A stretch of 64,000 bases of DNA from Lunularia cruciata (Eukaryota > Streptophyta > Marchantiopsida > Lunulariales > Lunulariaceae), in contig OX419760.1 of the NCBI GenBank assembly GCA_948567375.1, positions 38,750,001 through 38,814,000 on the forward strand, given 5' to 3'. Each line of letters opens with the position of its first letter. Position 1 is the first letter of the stretch. The position numbers and the translations under genes are program-made. This document shows, piece by piece, positions 1 to 10,396 of this stretch. The notes beneath the pieces are model-generated. The model made no database searches. It saw nothing but the letters and a program-made list of their open reading frames with translations, and was not told the DNA's origin.

Positions 1-501
1 TTATGTGTGAGTTGTGCTTTTATAGTGTATGATGTTGACAGCGATGTATGTTGTGTAGCGATGTATATACGCACGACAGCTGTCACGCCATTTGTAGTTC
101 CGCATCTAGATGCTCGGACACTGGAGTTCCAGTGATGGTAGTTAGAGTTATTCTAGTTGTTTCTCAGGGACTACTTTCCGACGGTTAGATTTCGTGTTCG
201 GGGTACTGACTTCACGGTGGGCCCACCGTCACTTTGCACCGTTTGCACCGTCGAGTGTGCCGTCAGCGGGTCCAGGGGGTATAGTTTTGAAGTGAGCTCC
301 AGAGAGCTCACTTCTCTGATGTTGAGCCTTCGAGTTCCTGGCTATGGTGGACAGAGGCCGGCGAGCATCACCTGGATTCTCTATGCTTGAGTGGGTGTGG
401 CTTGACTGTAATCAGTGCCCAGTTGTTGGCAGTTTATAGAGTGACAGATCAAGTATTGATCTGAGTTGAGTTGAGTTGAAAGTGTTAAGCAATCTGATTA
501 T
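1..501 (+). repeat. LTR fragment, family D (diverged copy)
   Basis: This stretch aligns along its length, with many substitutions, to the family-D LTR pieces at 51984-52296 (plus) and 14350-14715 (minus). Shared blocks include the 'ttgtgcttytatagtg' segment near the start, the 'gactactt' block near 170, and the 'ctggctatggtgga' block near 340. The window edge cuts off about the first 27 bases of the LTR. No credible protein is encoded; the 77-codon frame at 157-390 matches nothing I know. A small 9-bp inverted repeat (agtgagctc) lies near 291-312. Confidence 0.6.
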
Positions 502-611
502 TGTGACACTTTAGAGTCTATGTATGACTTATGTGTGAGTTGTGCTTTTATAGTGTATGATGTTGACAGCGATGTATGTTGTGTAGCGATGTATATATGC
601 ACGACAGTTGC
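502..611 (+). repeat. Start of a second family-D LTR copy (79-bp direct repeat)
   Basis: A TG at 502 starts a block matching the first bases of the family-D LTR (tgtggcacttgagag at 51984 against tgtgacactttagag here). Bases 529-607 repeat bases 1-79 with one mismatch, at an offset of 528. Homology stops abruptly near 608-611, where element A sequence begins. It looks like a truncated LTR or an LTR-LTR junction. Confidence 0.55.
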
Positions 612-856
612 ACTCATTTCCCTAGAGGCCCTTGGCCTTCATACAGGCAATCTTTGAACAACATAGAGAGACGCATTGAAGAAGAGGAGGTAGAAAACAC
701 TTCAGAAAATGAAGATTGCCAATAAATGTACCTCGTGGCCTTACTGGCTCAATAAGGAAGAAGAGGAGAAAGGGAAGGAAGAAGACTAATGTGCAAAGAT
801 CCCGAAATGCAACCTCACAATTGATTGTTGTGAATTGAGTCCTAGAAGGCAATCAA

Positions 857-2582
857 GTGAGAGTATTAATCTATCTGAGAGCAACAGAGAATTTCTTATC
901 TTGCTCTGTTGCAATAAGATTTGGAATGGATCTAGAGAGAGATGGGAGTGAAGAAGTAGAGTTGCCTAGCAAGAAAATAGAGAGGATTGAATCATTAGCT
1001 AGACGGGTCATACTCTTTGTACAAGAATATCATGAAGCAATTGAGTGGCGAGTGATACAATTAGCTCATTATGATGCAATCTTAGGCATGCCATGTATGG
1101 AGCATTACAACCCTATGGTAGATTGGAGGAAGAAAGTAGTGAGAACCCACCAATGGTCAATCATTGGGGTCAAAGAAAAATCACCCAAGCAGGATTTGCC
1201 TCTATATGTCATAGGGACGACAATTGTCTACAAGACCAATAGATGTTTCATGGGTCTAATAAGAGAAGTCCATGATGCACAACTCAATGGACAAATTCCT
1301 GAGAAATTGAAGGCTGTGGTGGATGAATTTCAAGATGTCTTTCCCAATGATCTACTCTCAGGATTACCACCAAAAAGGAGAGTAGATCATAAAATTGAGA
1401 CACTCCCGGGGAAGACACCTCCTTGTAAGGCCTCATATTGCCTATCACCTCATGAGTTGGAGGAGTGTAAGACTCAAATTGAGGAGATGTTGCAGAAGGG
1501 GTTCATCCAACCTAGCATATCACCATATGGGGTTCATGTCTTGTTTGTGAAGAAGAAGGATGGTACAATGCGCATGTGCATTGACTATCGAGGTCTCAAT
1601 CAGCAAATAGTGAAGAACAAATACCCCTTACCTCGCATGGATGACCTATTTGATCAACTCCATGGAGCAAGATACTTCACCAAATTGGACTTGCAGAGTG
1701 GTCACAATCAAATCCAAATTGCATAAGAGGATGTGTACAAAACTGCCTTTTGAACCAGGTATGGCCACTTTGAGTATCTTGAGATGCCTTTTGGCCTCAC
1801 CAATGCACCTACCACTTTCATCAGTCTAATGAATGACATATTTCATCCATACTTGGATAAGTCTATTATCGTCTTCTTGGATAATATCTTAGTATATAGA
1901 AGCACAATGACGGAACACAAACAACATCTACAAGAGGTCCTCCAGATTCTAAGACAGAACCAATTGTATGCCAAAATCTAACAGTGCAAGTTTGGCAAGC
2001 CTAAAGTAGACTACTTGGGGCATAGAGTAAGTGCAGAGTGCATTCAAGTATTGACAGACAAAATAGAGGTCATTCAAAAATGGAGTGCTCCAAAAGATCA
2101 GACTCAACTCAAGAGCTTCTTGGGGTTGACGGGATTCTATCATAGATTTGTCAAGGACTTCTCCAAGGTTGCACAACCTTTAATGACACTACTTGGAAAG
2201 GGGAAGAAGTGGACATGGGGAACCACACAAGAGTTGGCTTTCAAGAATTGAAAGTTGTCTTGCTACATGCACTAATCTTGAAGTGGTATGACCCAAAACG
2301 TCCAATCAAGTTAGCTACATATGCATCAGGCATAGCAATAGGAGCAGTCCTACAACAAGAGAGGCATGACGGATGGCATCCAAATGCATGTTTCTCTTGA
2401 AAGTTGTTACCGGTAGAGCGCAACTACCACACCACAAAACAAGAAGACTTGGTTATCGTTCTGGAAACCAAGCATTGGAAGCACTATCAGGGCAAGAAGG
2501 CATTTGTAATAGAGAAAGACCACAAACCTCTAGTCTACCTTGAGACACAAAAGGATCTATCTCATTGCCAAATTTGGTGGGA
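857..2582 (+). pseudogene. Element A pol 5' part: protease, RT, start of RNase H
   Basis: This is retroelement polyprotein sequence in three or more broken frames. The protease region (about 857-1150) keeps '[17 protein letters not shown]' after a degraded active site (VLIYLRAT where D-S/T-G-A is expected). RT follows: '[19 protein letters not shown]' near 1550, '[13 protein letters not shown]' near 1622, and '[12 protein letters not shown]' at 1784. The catalytic box reads 'VFLDNILVY' where FLDD is expected, so the second aspartate is lost. Stops occur after 'NQIQIA' (1727), at 1981 and at 2251. RNase H sequence ('ERNYHTTKQEDLVIV', 'DHKPLVYLETQKDL') runs until element B interrupts it. Related in type to other plant chromodomain Ty3/gypsy pol proteins, but not functional. 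Confidence 0.85.
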
Positions 2583-3272
2583 TGTAACACCCATTTGTGC
2601 ATGTGTGTGGTATTGTGATATTTAGCTTGGTATTACAAGTACTTAAGATATATTATTTATATAGAGATAAAGGATGGTTTTATATTAGTCATAGTTAGCT
2701 AAATTTAGTCATAGCTAAGATAGAGGGGACCTTACTTTAGAGGAAGTAGAAAAGATGAGCACCACTATTTTGGATTTTAGTGTGTTGACTTGGTATTATT
2801 CCTAGGTGTTTGGCTTTGAGGAAAGAGTTGAGAACTCTTGGGCCCGCAAGCCTTTTTGTTTTGGATTCTTCTTTAGTCCAAGGATAGCCCATGTGAAGGA
2901 ATCCTTGACTTAGTGGTTGGGTCAAGATAAGACCACATGCTTAGGGGAATATGCCCATGTGAATGGATATTCCTTTCTACTTTTTGACTTTACTTGACTT
3001 TTAGTCTAGTAACTTGAGTTACTACGGTAATTAGTAACTTTGGTACGTAACTATTTCACAAGTATATAAACAAGGGGTGAGGAGGTACTCATCATCTTTT
3101 CATTTGCAACTATCTCTCTCTCATTCAGTTCTCTAGTGAGCAATGTCTTGAGTCTTGAAGTGTTAGCCTTGGAGGAGTATGATGGAGTTCAGGTTCTTTG
3201 CCTTCTTAATCCATGGTGTGCTACCATAATAGCCATCAGAGGTTCATCCTGAGTGAAAGACAGACTGGCTCA
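2583..3272 (+). repeat. Element B 5' LTR
   Basis: Begins TGTAACACCC and ends CTCA; matches 9707-10396 base for base in length (690 bp). A TATATAAA box at 3063-3070 is the likely Pol II promoter of the element. The repeated TAACTTGAGTTACTA segment near 3008-3024 contains a short inverted repeat. Confidence 0.92.
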
Positions 3273-3278
3273 CATTTT

Positions 3279-3296
3279 TGGTTCCGTTGCCGGGAC
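3279..3296 (+). other. Element B primer binding site (tRNA-Asp type)
   Basis: Seven bases after the LTR the sequence reads TGGTTCCGTTGCCGGGAC. It closely resembles the TGGCGCCGTTGCCGGGG site common in Athila/Tat-type plant elements. Copy C carries the equivalent site on the minus strand at 57709-57726. Confidence 0.75.
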
Positions 3297-3315
3297 CTCT
3301 CTAGAAAGCAAGATA

Positions 3316-4603
3316 ATGTTCCGTGTTCAATTCTACATTAGGCTGAAGGAGGCTATGAGAGCTCACTTGGAGAGAACATTAGGAGAGGAGAGGGCTGAAC
3401 TTATGTTAGAAAACCAAGATCTATTTGTATACTATTAATTTCATTATCATGCCTTTGAGGTGATTTTGTACATCTTGTACACATGAGAGGAATTGGAGAG
3501 ATTGTGTGAGGTGGATTGCAGATTTTGGGGATTAAGGTGATTTTGGGCAAAATCTCAAGTTTGAGATCTGGACTTGAAATTTCTATACATGATAGCTTGG
3601 GTTATCTTTCAGCTAGCACACTTAAAATGATTGTGAGAGCTACTACGCACATTGGGCTAAAATTTTTGGAAGTTGATAGGGTAAAGTGATCCCGCAACTG
3701 CATGCTCTCTGGAAAATTGTATAGAGACTGCCATTTATTCAATTTTCAGTAAATTGTCCTAAATAATTCCATGAAAATTCAGAGCATTGTATCCTACCTG
3801 CTACCACAAAAATTAGAGAGAGATCGTTCTTGCGCAGAGAGTTATGAGTTTTTAAAGTGAGGGGGTGGTTTTCAGACCAAATCTGAAATATGTGTGTTGA
3901 ATAGAAAAGTGTATAGGCCAAATGGCTCAATAAAAAGATCTAAAATTTTGCATGGAGAGACGCACTAGAGTTGTGATCAAGTGTGCAAAAATTCAGAGGA
4001 CTGTGACATACTGGTTGGGAGATTTGAGTGACATTGTGAGGAAGGGTCAATTCTATAGAGTGGAGATCTCATGCATGAGGAGTTTGAGATCAACAAAAAG
4101 TATGTTTGAGTGTTTAGATTCATCTTGGGAACATGGAGGGTCATCAAGAGTGGAAATTGAGATTATGCAAGGTTCCCCAAGGGTTTGAGGTGATTGTAGT
4201 GGTGGATTTGAGGAAAAGAGAATTTACAATAGAATTTGAAGAGAGTGTTGAGAGGATCCAAAAACCTACACCACTTGGAGGAAAGAGTGAGTCTAAGTGC
4301 TTTCTGTGTGGAGAGAAGGAACACAAGGCAAGTTCATGTCCATTGACCTTTGAGAGCAAGAGATTGAGGGAAAGGAGAGGCTTACTTGACTTGGGTTTGC
4401 ATGTTGGACCTTCTTCACCAAGATTGGGAGGGAGAAGATCTAAGACCAAGGAGTTGTGTGAGGTTTGTGGAGTTAAAGGACTTCCAAAAGGACATGAGTG
4501 TAGTGGAGTAAAATCACTTTTGGAGACTTTGGTGGAGGATCTTGGAGAGAGTCTTAGTACAGCTACAGAAATACTACCTTCATCAGCTAGTTCTCAAGAT
4601 TAG
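3316..4603 (+). pseudogene. Element B accessory ORF upstream of gag, with a zinc knuckle
   Basis: A degraded frame lies between the primer site and gag. It starts at ATG 3316 (MFRVQFYIRLKEAMRAHLER), 20 bp past the primer site, and its last uninterrupted part is 4133-4603, 156 codons. That part has a CCHC knuckle, 'CFLCGEKEHKASSC' (C-x2-C-x4-H-x4-C, about residues 57-70), then 'CEVCGVKGLPKGHEC', which could form a second metal site. The same frame, N-terminal start and knuckle recur in copy C on the minus strand (56398-57688), so the ORF belongs to the family and is separate from gag, which has its own knuckle. The middle has frameshifts and stops in both copies (for example an extra T near 3523 here). 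Ogre-type elements also have an extra ORF before gag, but I cannot show homology. Function unknown. Confidence 0.6.
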
Positions 4604-4774
4604 TGATGGAGATAATCTTTCAACTTATATATAAACTATCCATGAGGGTTTGATTAATATGCACTCTAGGATTTGATGTTATTATAGAAATCTTGGAGCA
4701 CCTGAACCTTTTGTGTTCCCTAGGGTGGATTACTCTCAAATGGTGTTAGTTATGTATATACTTTATTAGTTATA

Positions 4775-4841
4775 GAGTGAGAGAAAAAAAAAAAGAAAAA
4801 AAAGAAAATTTGAGAGAAGAGAAAGATAGTGAGAGGTTAAG
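4775..4841 (+). promoter_or_regulatory. A/G-rich leader immediately before gag
   Basis: An almost pure purine run, mostly A, leads up to the gag ATG at 4842. Copy C has the same kind of leader before its gag start at 56176 on the minus strand. Because another ORF lies upstream in the transcript, an internal ribosome entry role is conceivable, but this is inference only; purine-rich leaders can simply be unstructured. Confidence 0.35.
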
Positions 4842-5874
4842 ATGGGGAAACTTCCGGTTTTCTATGGCAAGGATGGAGAAGATGTGGAGGCCTTTGTGAG
4901 AGACTTCAAGAGAGCTCGCATAGGAAACAATGAGAGGAGGAAGAATGAGTGGGCCTCATTATTACCCGATTTCTTTGAGGATGCAGCACTTACATGGTAT
5001 GAGTTGGAATACCAAAAGAGAGAGAGGAGAGATGGGGAAGAAGAGTCTTGGGAGACTTTGACTTCAGCACTCATTGAGAACTTTATTCCTGATGAGAGTT
5101 ATGAGAGATTGATGAGTGAGGTTACATTTCTCAAGCAAGGAGATGGAGAGAAAGTGAGAGTCTATGTGGAAAGAGTGGAAAAGTTAGAGTCCAGATTTCG
5201 CATAGTGTTGAGGAAGGGTGGGGATGATGTGGAGACTACAATGATTGGCATAGGCGCCATGCTCACCAAGAATTTTGTGGGAGGGTTGAGACCACAAATA
5301 AGAAGCAAGGTGAGATATGAGAAACCTTCTTCCAAGGTTGAAGCTATCAAGATTGCAATTCGTATGGAGGAGAGTTTGGAAGGGAATGAGAGTGATTTGG
5401 TGAGGTTGTGCATCCTCCTCAAGGCTACAAGTATAGTGGAACTTCTGATACTTTGGTGACAAGGGTTGCACCACAAGTAGAAGTTGCTCCAATTCTTGCA
5501 ATTCCACCAAAGGATCCACTTCAAACCATCACAGAACAACTTGCGGATCTCAAGATCAATGTGGTGCAACTATAGGAGAAGAGAGAGGTGGATCAAAATG
5601 TAAGGAGAGGGCCAAGGAGTTATGGAAACTATCCATATAGAGGAGTTCAACCAGCCAACAATTTCAATGATAGAAATTGTTTTGGTTGTGGAGGAAGAGG
5701 CCATATCCAAAGGAATTGCCCAAATTCCACTTACCATGGAGGAAGGGGTTATGAGGGAGCCGATAGAGGGAAAGAGGATGGTAGTGAAACCCAAGTGGCT
5801 CCTAAATCAAACAAAGGTAAGGAGATAGCATCCATAGATGTGGCGGAGAGCAAGTATGAGAAGGGAGAGTGCTA
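4842..5874 (+). pseudogene. Element B gag
   Basis: Gag frame from ATG 4842 (MGKLPVFYGKDGEDVEAFVR). The N-terminal half is a typical retrotransposon gag capsid domain, with 'DAALTWYELEY', 'ALIENFIPDESYERL' and the 'VRVYVERVEKLESRF' helix. A single CCHC knuckle, CFGCGGRGHIQRNC, sits near 5680. Compared with copy C (55178-56176, minus), this copy has a deletion of about 7 bp near 5400, a TAG in place of TGG at 5573-5575, and a TAA near 5873. The product would package element RNA in virus-like particles; as it stands the frame cannot make a complete protein. Confidence 0.85.
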
Positions 5875-5893
5875 AAACTCCAAGAGTCTTAAT

Positions 5894-6820
5894 TTGGAGC
5901 TTTTGGCACAAGAAAAGAAGAGGGCTCGTTTTCCAGAGGATGTTCACTCTTCTCAAAGATTTACTCCAAGAAATGATACTCCTATGTCTACTAGGAGCAC
6001 TCGCACCTCAACACCATCAACAACAAAGACTCCAAGGAAGAAGTTGGGGATGGAGGATTTCTTGCTTTCAAAGCAACAATGGAACTACAATGTGTTGGAG
6101 GATGTTGGTAGTCACAAGGCTAACATCATAGTGGGTCAATTGATTGCTTTGAACGCTACCTTGAGAAAGGAGCTTAGAGGTGGTTTGAGCTCTACAAGGA
6201 GCAAGAAGAAGAAGAAGGCAAAAGCTCTAGTATCAATGGGGGTGGTGGATGCCAAATCAACACCATGGGAGGCTTGTGAATATGCCTCCAAGATTGATGT
6301 GAGAGTGAATGGTCACAACATCAAGGATGCATTGGTTGATGGAGGATCAGCAGTAAATGCCATGTCAGAAAGGTTGATGAAGAAGTTAGATATGATACCC
6401 TCAAGACCTTCAACATTTGTGGTGAGCATGGCAAACAAGCAACAAGTTAGACCAGTAGGGGTGATGGATAAAGTGGTAGTTTCAGTTATGGGAGTTCAAA
6501 ATCTCATGACTTTCCAAGTCTTGAAGGATTCAAGTTATGACTTACTTCTTGGGAGGCCATGGTTGAGAGCAGCACGCACAACTGATCAATGGCACAAAGG
6601 GTACTTGAGGATTGGGCCATCAAACCATAGAGTCACAATTCCTATGACTAACACCAACAACACTTCACATTCAGAGACACCATCTTTTGATTATTGGGAA
6701 TCAGATTTGGAAGAAGGAGCTTCAGGTGTGGACACAAGCATGGAAGAGGAGACTTCCACTAAGGAAGATGAATCTGATTCAGATGTGTATCCTTTTGTGT
6801 GCTATGGATTTTGCACCTAA
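5894..6820 (+). pseudogene. Element B protease region
   Basis: An open frame of 308 codons with an aspartic protease domain at about residues 130-235. The active-site motif is LVDGGSAVNAM, where the D-T/S-G triplet of typical proteases reads D-G-G. The flap-side motif DLLLGRPWLRAA is present. The family cleaves Gag-Pol. A charged acidic tail (residues 265-300) links to RT. A one-base insertion near 6793 (CCTTTTGTG against CCCTTGTG in copy C) breaks the frame into RT. Copy C shares D-G-G, so it is a family character and not decay of this copy. Confidence 0.8.
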
Positions 6821-9658
6821 GCCAGAGGTTTTGAAGGACCCAGACAAATCACCATTGACACTTGAGGAGGTAGAGAGAAGGTTAGCTACACTCAAGTATG
6901 GCCCAAATGTTACCATGGAAGAGAAGGTGAGATTTGAGGAGATTTTCCGCAAGTTCATCCATGTGTTTGCTTTTAGTTACAAGGATTTGAAGGAAGTCAC
7001 CTTGGAGGAGCACAAGATAGAGTTGGAGTCACATGCAAGACCAATCCGCCAAAAGCAACATCGCATTAGCCCACCAATATCTTTGGTTGTGAAGGAGGAG
7101 ATTGATAAGCTCAAGGAGGCCGGATTTATCTTTGAGGTGGAGAATTCAGAATGGGTGTCTCCAATTGTCATTGTGAAGAAAAAGAATAGCAAGCTTTGGG
7201 AATGTGTAGATTACAAGAAGCTCAATGTTGTTACCAAGAAGGACTACTACCCATTACCATTCATTGATGAGATCTTGGAAGAGGTTGCAGGTCATGAGAG
7301 GTACAGTTTTGGAGATGATTATAGTGGATATAGCCAAATCAAGATTGCACTAGAGCATTTACAACTCACCACATTCACCACACCTTGGGGAACTTACGCT
7401 TTCAAGGTCATGCCTTTCAGGCTTTGCAATGCTCCAGCCACATTCCAACGGTTCATGAACAAGGTATTTGAACCTTTCATTGGGAAATTTGTCAGAGACT
7501 TCATTGATGACTTTTGTGTCTATGGGAGCAAGGAGGAGCACTTTGAGCACCTAATCAAAGTCTTGCAACGCTTGGATGAGGCAAATGCATCACTCAACCC
7601 AGAGAAGTGCATTTTTGGATGTGAAGAAGGTCCACTTTTGGGGCACATCATCTCCAAGGATGGAATAGCAGTTGATCCTAAGAAGGTGAGGAAAATCTCA
7701 GACCTTCCATTCCCTTCAAGCTTGACAAAGTTACGCCAATTCTTGGGGATGGTTGGATACTATAGGAGGTTCATCTTCTCATTTTCCAACAAGGCTTATG
7801 CATTGACCATCTACATGAAGAAGGGTGTAGATTACATGGTGATTTTGGAAGACAAGGAGGCTCTCAAAGCTTTTGAGGAGCTCAAGCAATCCCTTGTTGT
7901 AGCTCCAATTCTTGCTAAACCTGATTGGAGTAAGCCTTTCATCCTCTACAATGATGCTTCTAATGTAGCTATAGGATGCACTCTTAGTCAATTAGATAAA
8001 GATGTGCATGATCATCCAATAGCTTATGCTAGTAGGCAGATGGTTTCAGCAGAGAAGAACTACTCTGTCATGGAGAGAGAAGGGTTGGCAGTGATCTTTG
8101 GTCTCAAGAAGTTTAGACACTACTTGATTGGAGGGAAAGCCACCATTGTCATGGATCACAAGGCTTTGAAGTACATCTTCAACAAGCCTAATGTTGAAGA
8201 GAGACTAGCAAGGTGGATGATACTCTTGTCTGAGTATGACTACACCAATGAAGATAGGCCAAGAAAGAAACATGCAAATGTTGATTTGTTATCTAGAGCC
8301 TATGATCATGATGGAGATGAGCCAGTGGATGATTCCTTCTCGGATGAGGAGCTCATGACAATCTCAATCACTCAAGAGGTTCCAGTGGAGTACAAGGAGA
8401 TTGTGGATTTTGTGACAAGAGGTAATTATCCAGAAGGGATGTATGCTAGGGAGAGGAAGGCCTTTGCAGCAAGATCTAGACCTTACACAATGGTGGAGGA
8501 TATTCTTTTTCACCAAGGAGCAGATGGTCTACTTCAAAGAGCAGCGGGTAAGGAAGAGTCTATCCTACTCATAAAGGAGTTTCATGAAGGTTTAGTATGT
8601 GGAGGACACTTTGCAGGAAAGGTGATTGCTTTCAAGATTCTAGATGCAGGTTACCATTGGAGAAGGATTTTCAAGGATTGTCTTGATTATTGCAAACCTT
8701 GTCATGTTTGTCAAGCTTTTGCTAGAAAGTCTACATCCACTCCACCACTTAGATCAATTCCATTGCTAGGACCTTTTGAGAAGTGGGGAATTGATTTTGT
8801 AGGTCCTCTTAATAGAACCCCAAGGAACAATTGGTACATTGTGGTAGTTACTGATTACTTTACCAAGAGGGTTGAGGCTAGACCATTGAGGGACAAGAAT
8901 GAAGATGAAGTGGGTAGATTTCTTTATGAACGCATTATCACTAGGTTTGGATGCCCTTTGGAGTTTGTTTTTGATAGAGGAGGAGAGTTTACAGGAAGCA
9001 TTACTACAGCCATGCTATGACATTTCTCTATCACACATAAAGTAACTACATCTTATATAAGCCAAATTCCAATGGCTTGGCAAAGAGAACCAATCAGACC
9101 TTGTGCATGATGTTGGCCAAAGATGCAGAAATGGAGGGGGCTAAACATCATTGGGACAAGAGGATTCATGCAGTTTTGTGGGAGTATAGGACAACCATGA
9201 AGACTTCTACCGGATATTCTCCATTTCAATTGGTGTATGGTATTGAGTCTACCTTACCTATTCACTTTGATCTTCCTACCTTCCAAAGCATTCATAGGAG
9301 ATTGAAGAAAGCACAAGGAGGTGATGCAGAGAAGTCAAGGAAGGATCAACTCATGGAGTTGGAAGAGGCAAGAGCAGTTGCTATGGTTCGAGTGGAGCAA
9401 GCCCAAAGGAAACAAAAGGAGAGCTATGACAAGAGGTAAGGCAAGAAGAAGGTGGAGACTTTCAAAGAAGGTGATTGGGTAATGTTATTTGATTCCATTT
9501 GATTCAAGAGAGTGAAAAAGAAGTTTTTGCCTAAGTACTTTGGACCTTTCATAGTGGAGAAGCTGTGGGGCAATTACACCTATGATCTCAAGGAGTTGGG
9601 AGGAAGACACTTTGATAGGATTAACCATGATAAGTTGAAGATGTACCATAGAAGGTAG
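6794..9658 (+). pseudogene. Element B RT, RNase H and integrase
   Basis: The longest frame in the window (to 9020), followed by two pieces in another frame. RT: 'SPIVIVKKKNSKLWECVDYK' (7150-7215), 'KVMPFRLCNAPATFQ', and the catalytic box FIDDFCVYG near 7500. RNase H: 'ILYNDASNVAIG' near 7940, 'MEREGLA', 'MDHKALKY'. Integrase: an HHCC zinc domain ending CKPCHVC near 8700, then the catalytic D residues in 'WGIDFVGPL' (8786) and 'VFDRGGEF' (8969). The third catalytic residue, Glu in copy C (GLAERTN), is Lys here (GLAKRTN, 9077-9097). Breaks: TGA for Trp at 9018, a 2-bp insertion near 9055, TAA for Gln at 9437, TGA for Arg near 9500. The C-terminal domain ends at TAG 9656-9658. No env-like ORF follows. 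Confidence 0.9.
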
Positions 9659-9695
9659 AGAGACCTTCACTTTGAGGACAAAGTGAAAACTTAGT

Positions 9696-9706
9696 CCGGG
9701 GGTAAA
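9696..9706 (+). other. Element B polypurine tract
   Basis: CCGGGGGTAAA lies directly before the TG of the 3' LTR, the normal place for plus-strand priming. In copy C the same position (59206-59216) reads CCAAGGGTAAA. Confidence 0.75.
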
Positions 9707-10396
9707 TGTAACACCCATTTGTGCATGTGTGTGGTATTGTGATATTTAGCTTGGTATTACAAGTACTTAAGATATATTATTTATATAGAGATAAAGGATG
9801 GTTTTATATTAGTCATAGTTAGCTAAAGTTAGTCATAGCTAAGATAGAGGGGACCTTACTTTAGAGGAAGTAGAAAAGATGAGCACCACTATTTTGGATT
9901 TTAGTGTGTTGACTTGGTATTATTCCTAGGTGTTTGGCTTTGAGGAAAGAGTTGAGAACTCTTGGGCCCGCAAGCCTTTTTGTTTTGGATTCTTCTTTAG
10001 TCCAAGGATAGCCCATGTGAAGGAATCCTTGACTTAGTGTTTGGGTCAAGATAAGACCACATGCTTAGGGGAATATGCCCATGTGAATGGATATTCCTTT
10101 CTATTTTTTGACTTTACTTGACTTTTAGTCTAGTAACTTGAGTTACTATGGTAATTAGTAACTTTGGTATGTAACTATTTCACAAGTATATAAACAAGGG
10201 GTGAGGAGGTACTCATCATCTTTTCATTTGCAACTATCTCTCTCTCATTGAGTTCTCTAGTGAGCAATGTCTTGAGTCTTGGAGTGTTAGCCTTGGAGGA
10301 GTATGATGGAGTTGGGGTTCCTTGCCTTCTTAGTCCATGGTGCGCTACTATAATAGCCATCAGAGGTTCATCCTGAGTGAGAGACAGGCCAGCTCA
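9707..10396 (+). repeat. Element B 3' LTR
   Basis: Same length as the 5' LTR (690 bp), same TGTAACACCC start and CTCA end; TATA box at 10187-10194. By-eye comparison gives about 17 differences, roughly 2.5 percent. Confidence 0.92.

Larger units (their letters stand above)
2583..10396 (+). mobile_element. Element B: near full-length Ty3/gypsy retrotransposon
   Basis: 7,814 bp bounded by two 690-bp direct LTRs in the same orientation. By eye the LTRs differ at about 17 sites, mostly transitions. Order: LTR, primer binding site, accessory ORF, purine-rich leader, gag, protease, RT, RNase H, integrase, polypurine tract, LTR. The domain order is Ty3/gypsy and there is no chromodomain. The primer site and the FIDDFCVYG RT box suggest the non-chromodomain Athila/Tat side of the family (inference). 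It is inserted in element A. Flanking pentamers are TGGGA (left) and TAGGG (right), compatible with a TGGGG duplication that gained one G-to-A change on each side. Coding frames carry about eight breaks when compared with copy C. Confidence 0.9.

Noticed and set aside
9659-9706. Env-like ORF after integrase in element B
   Set aside because: Only about 37 bases separate the pol stop from the purine tract; there is no room for one.
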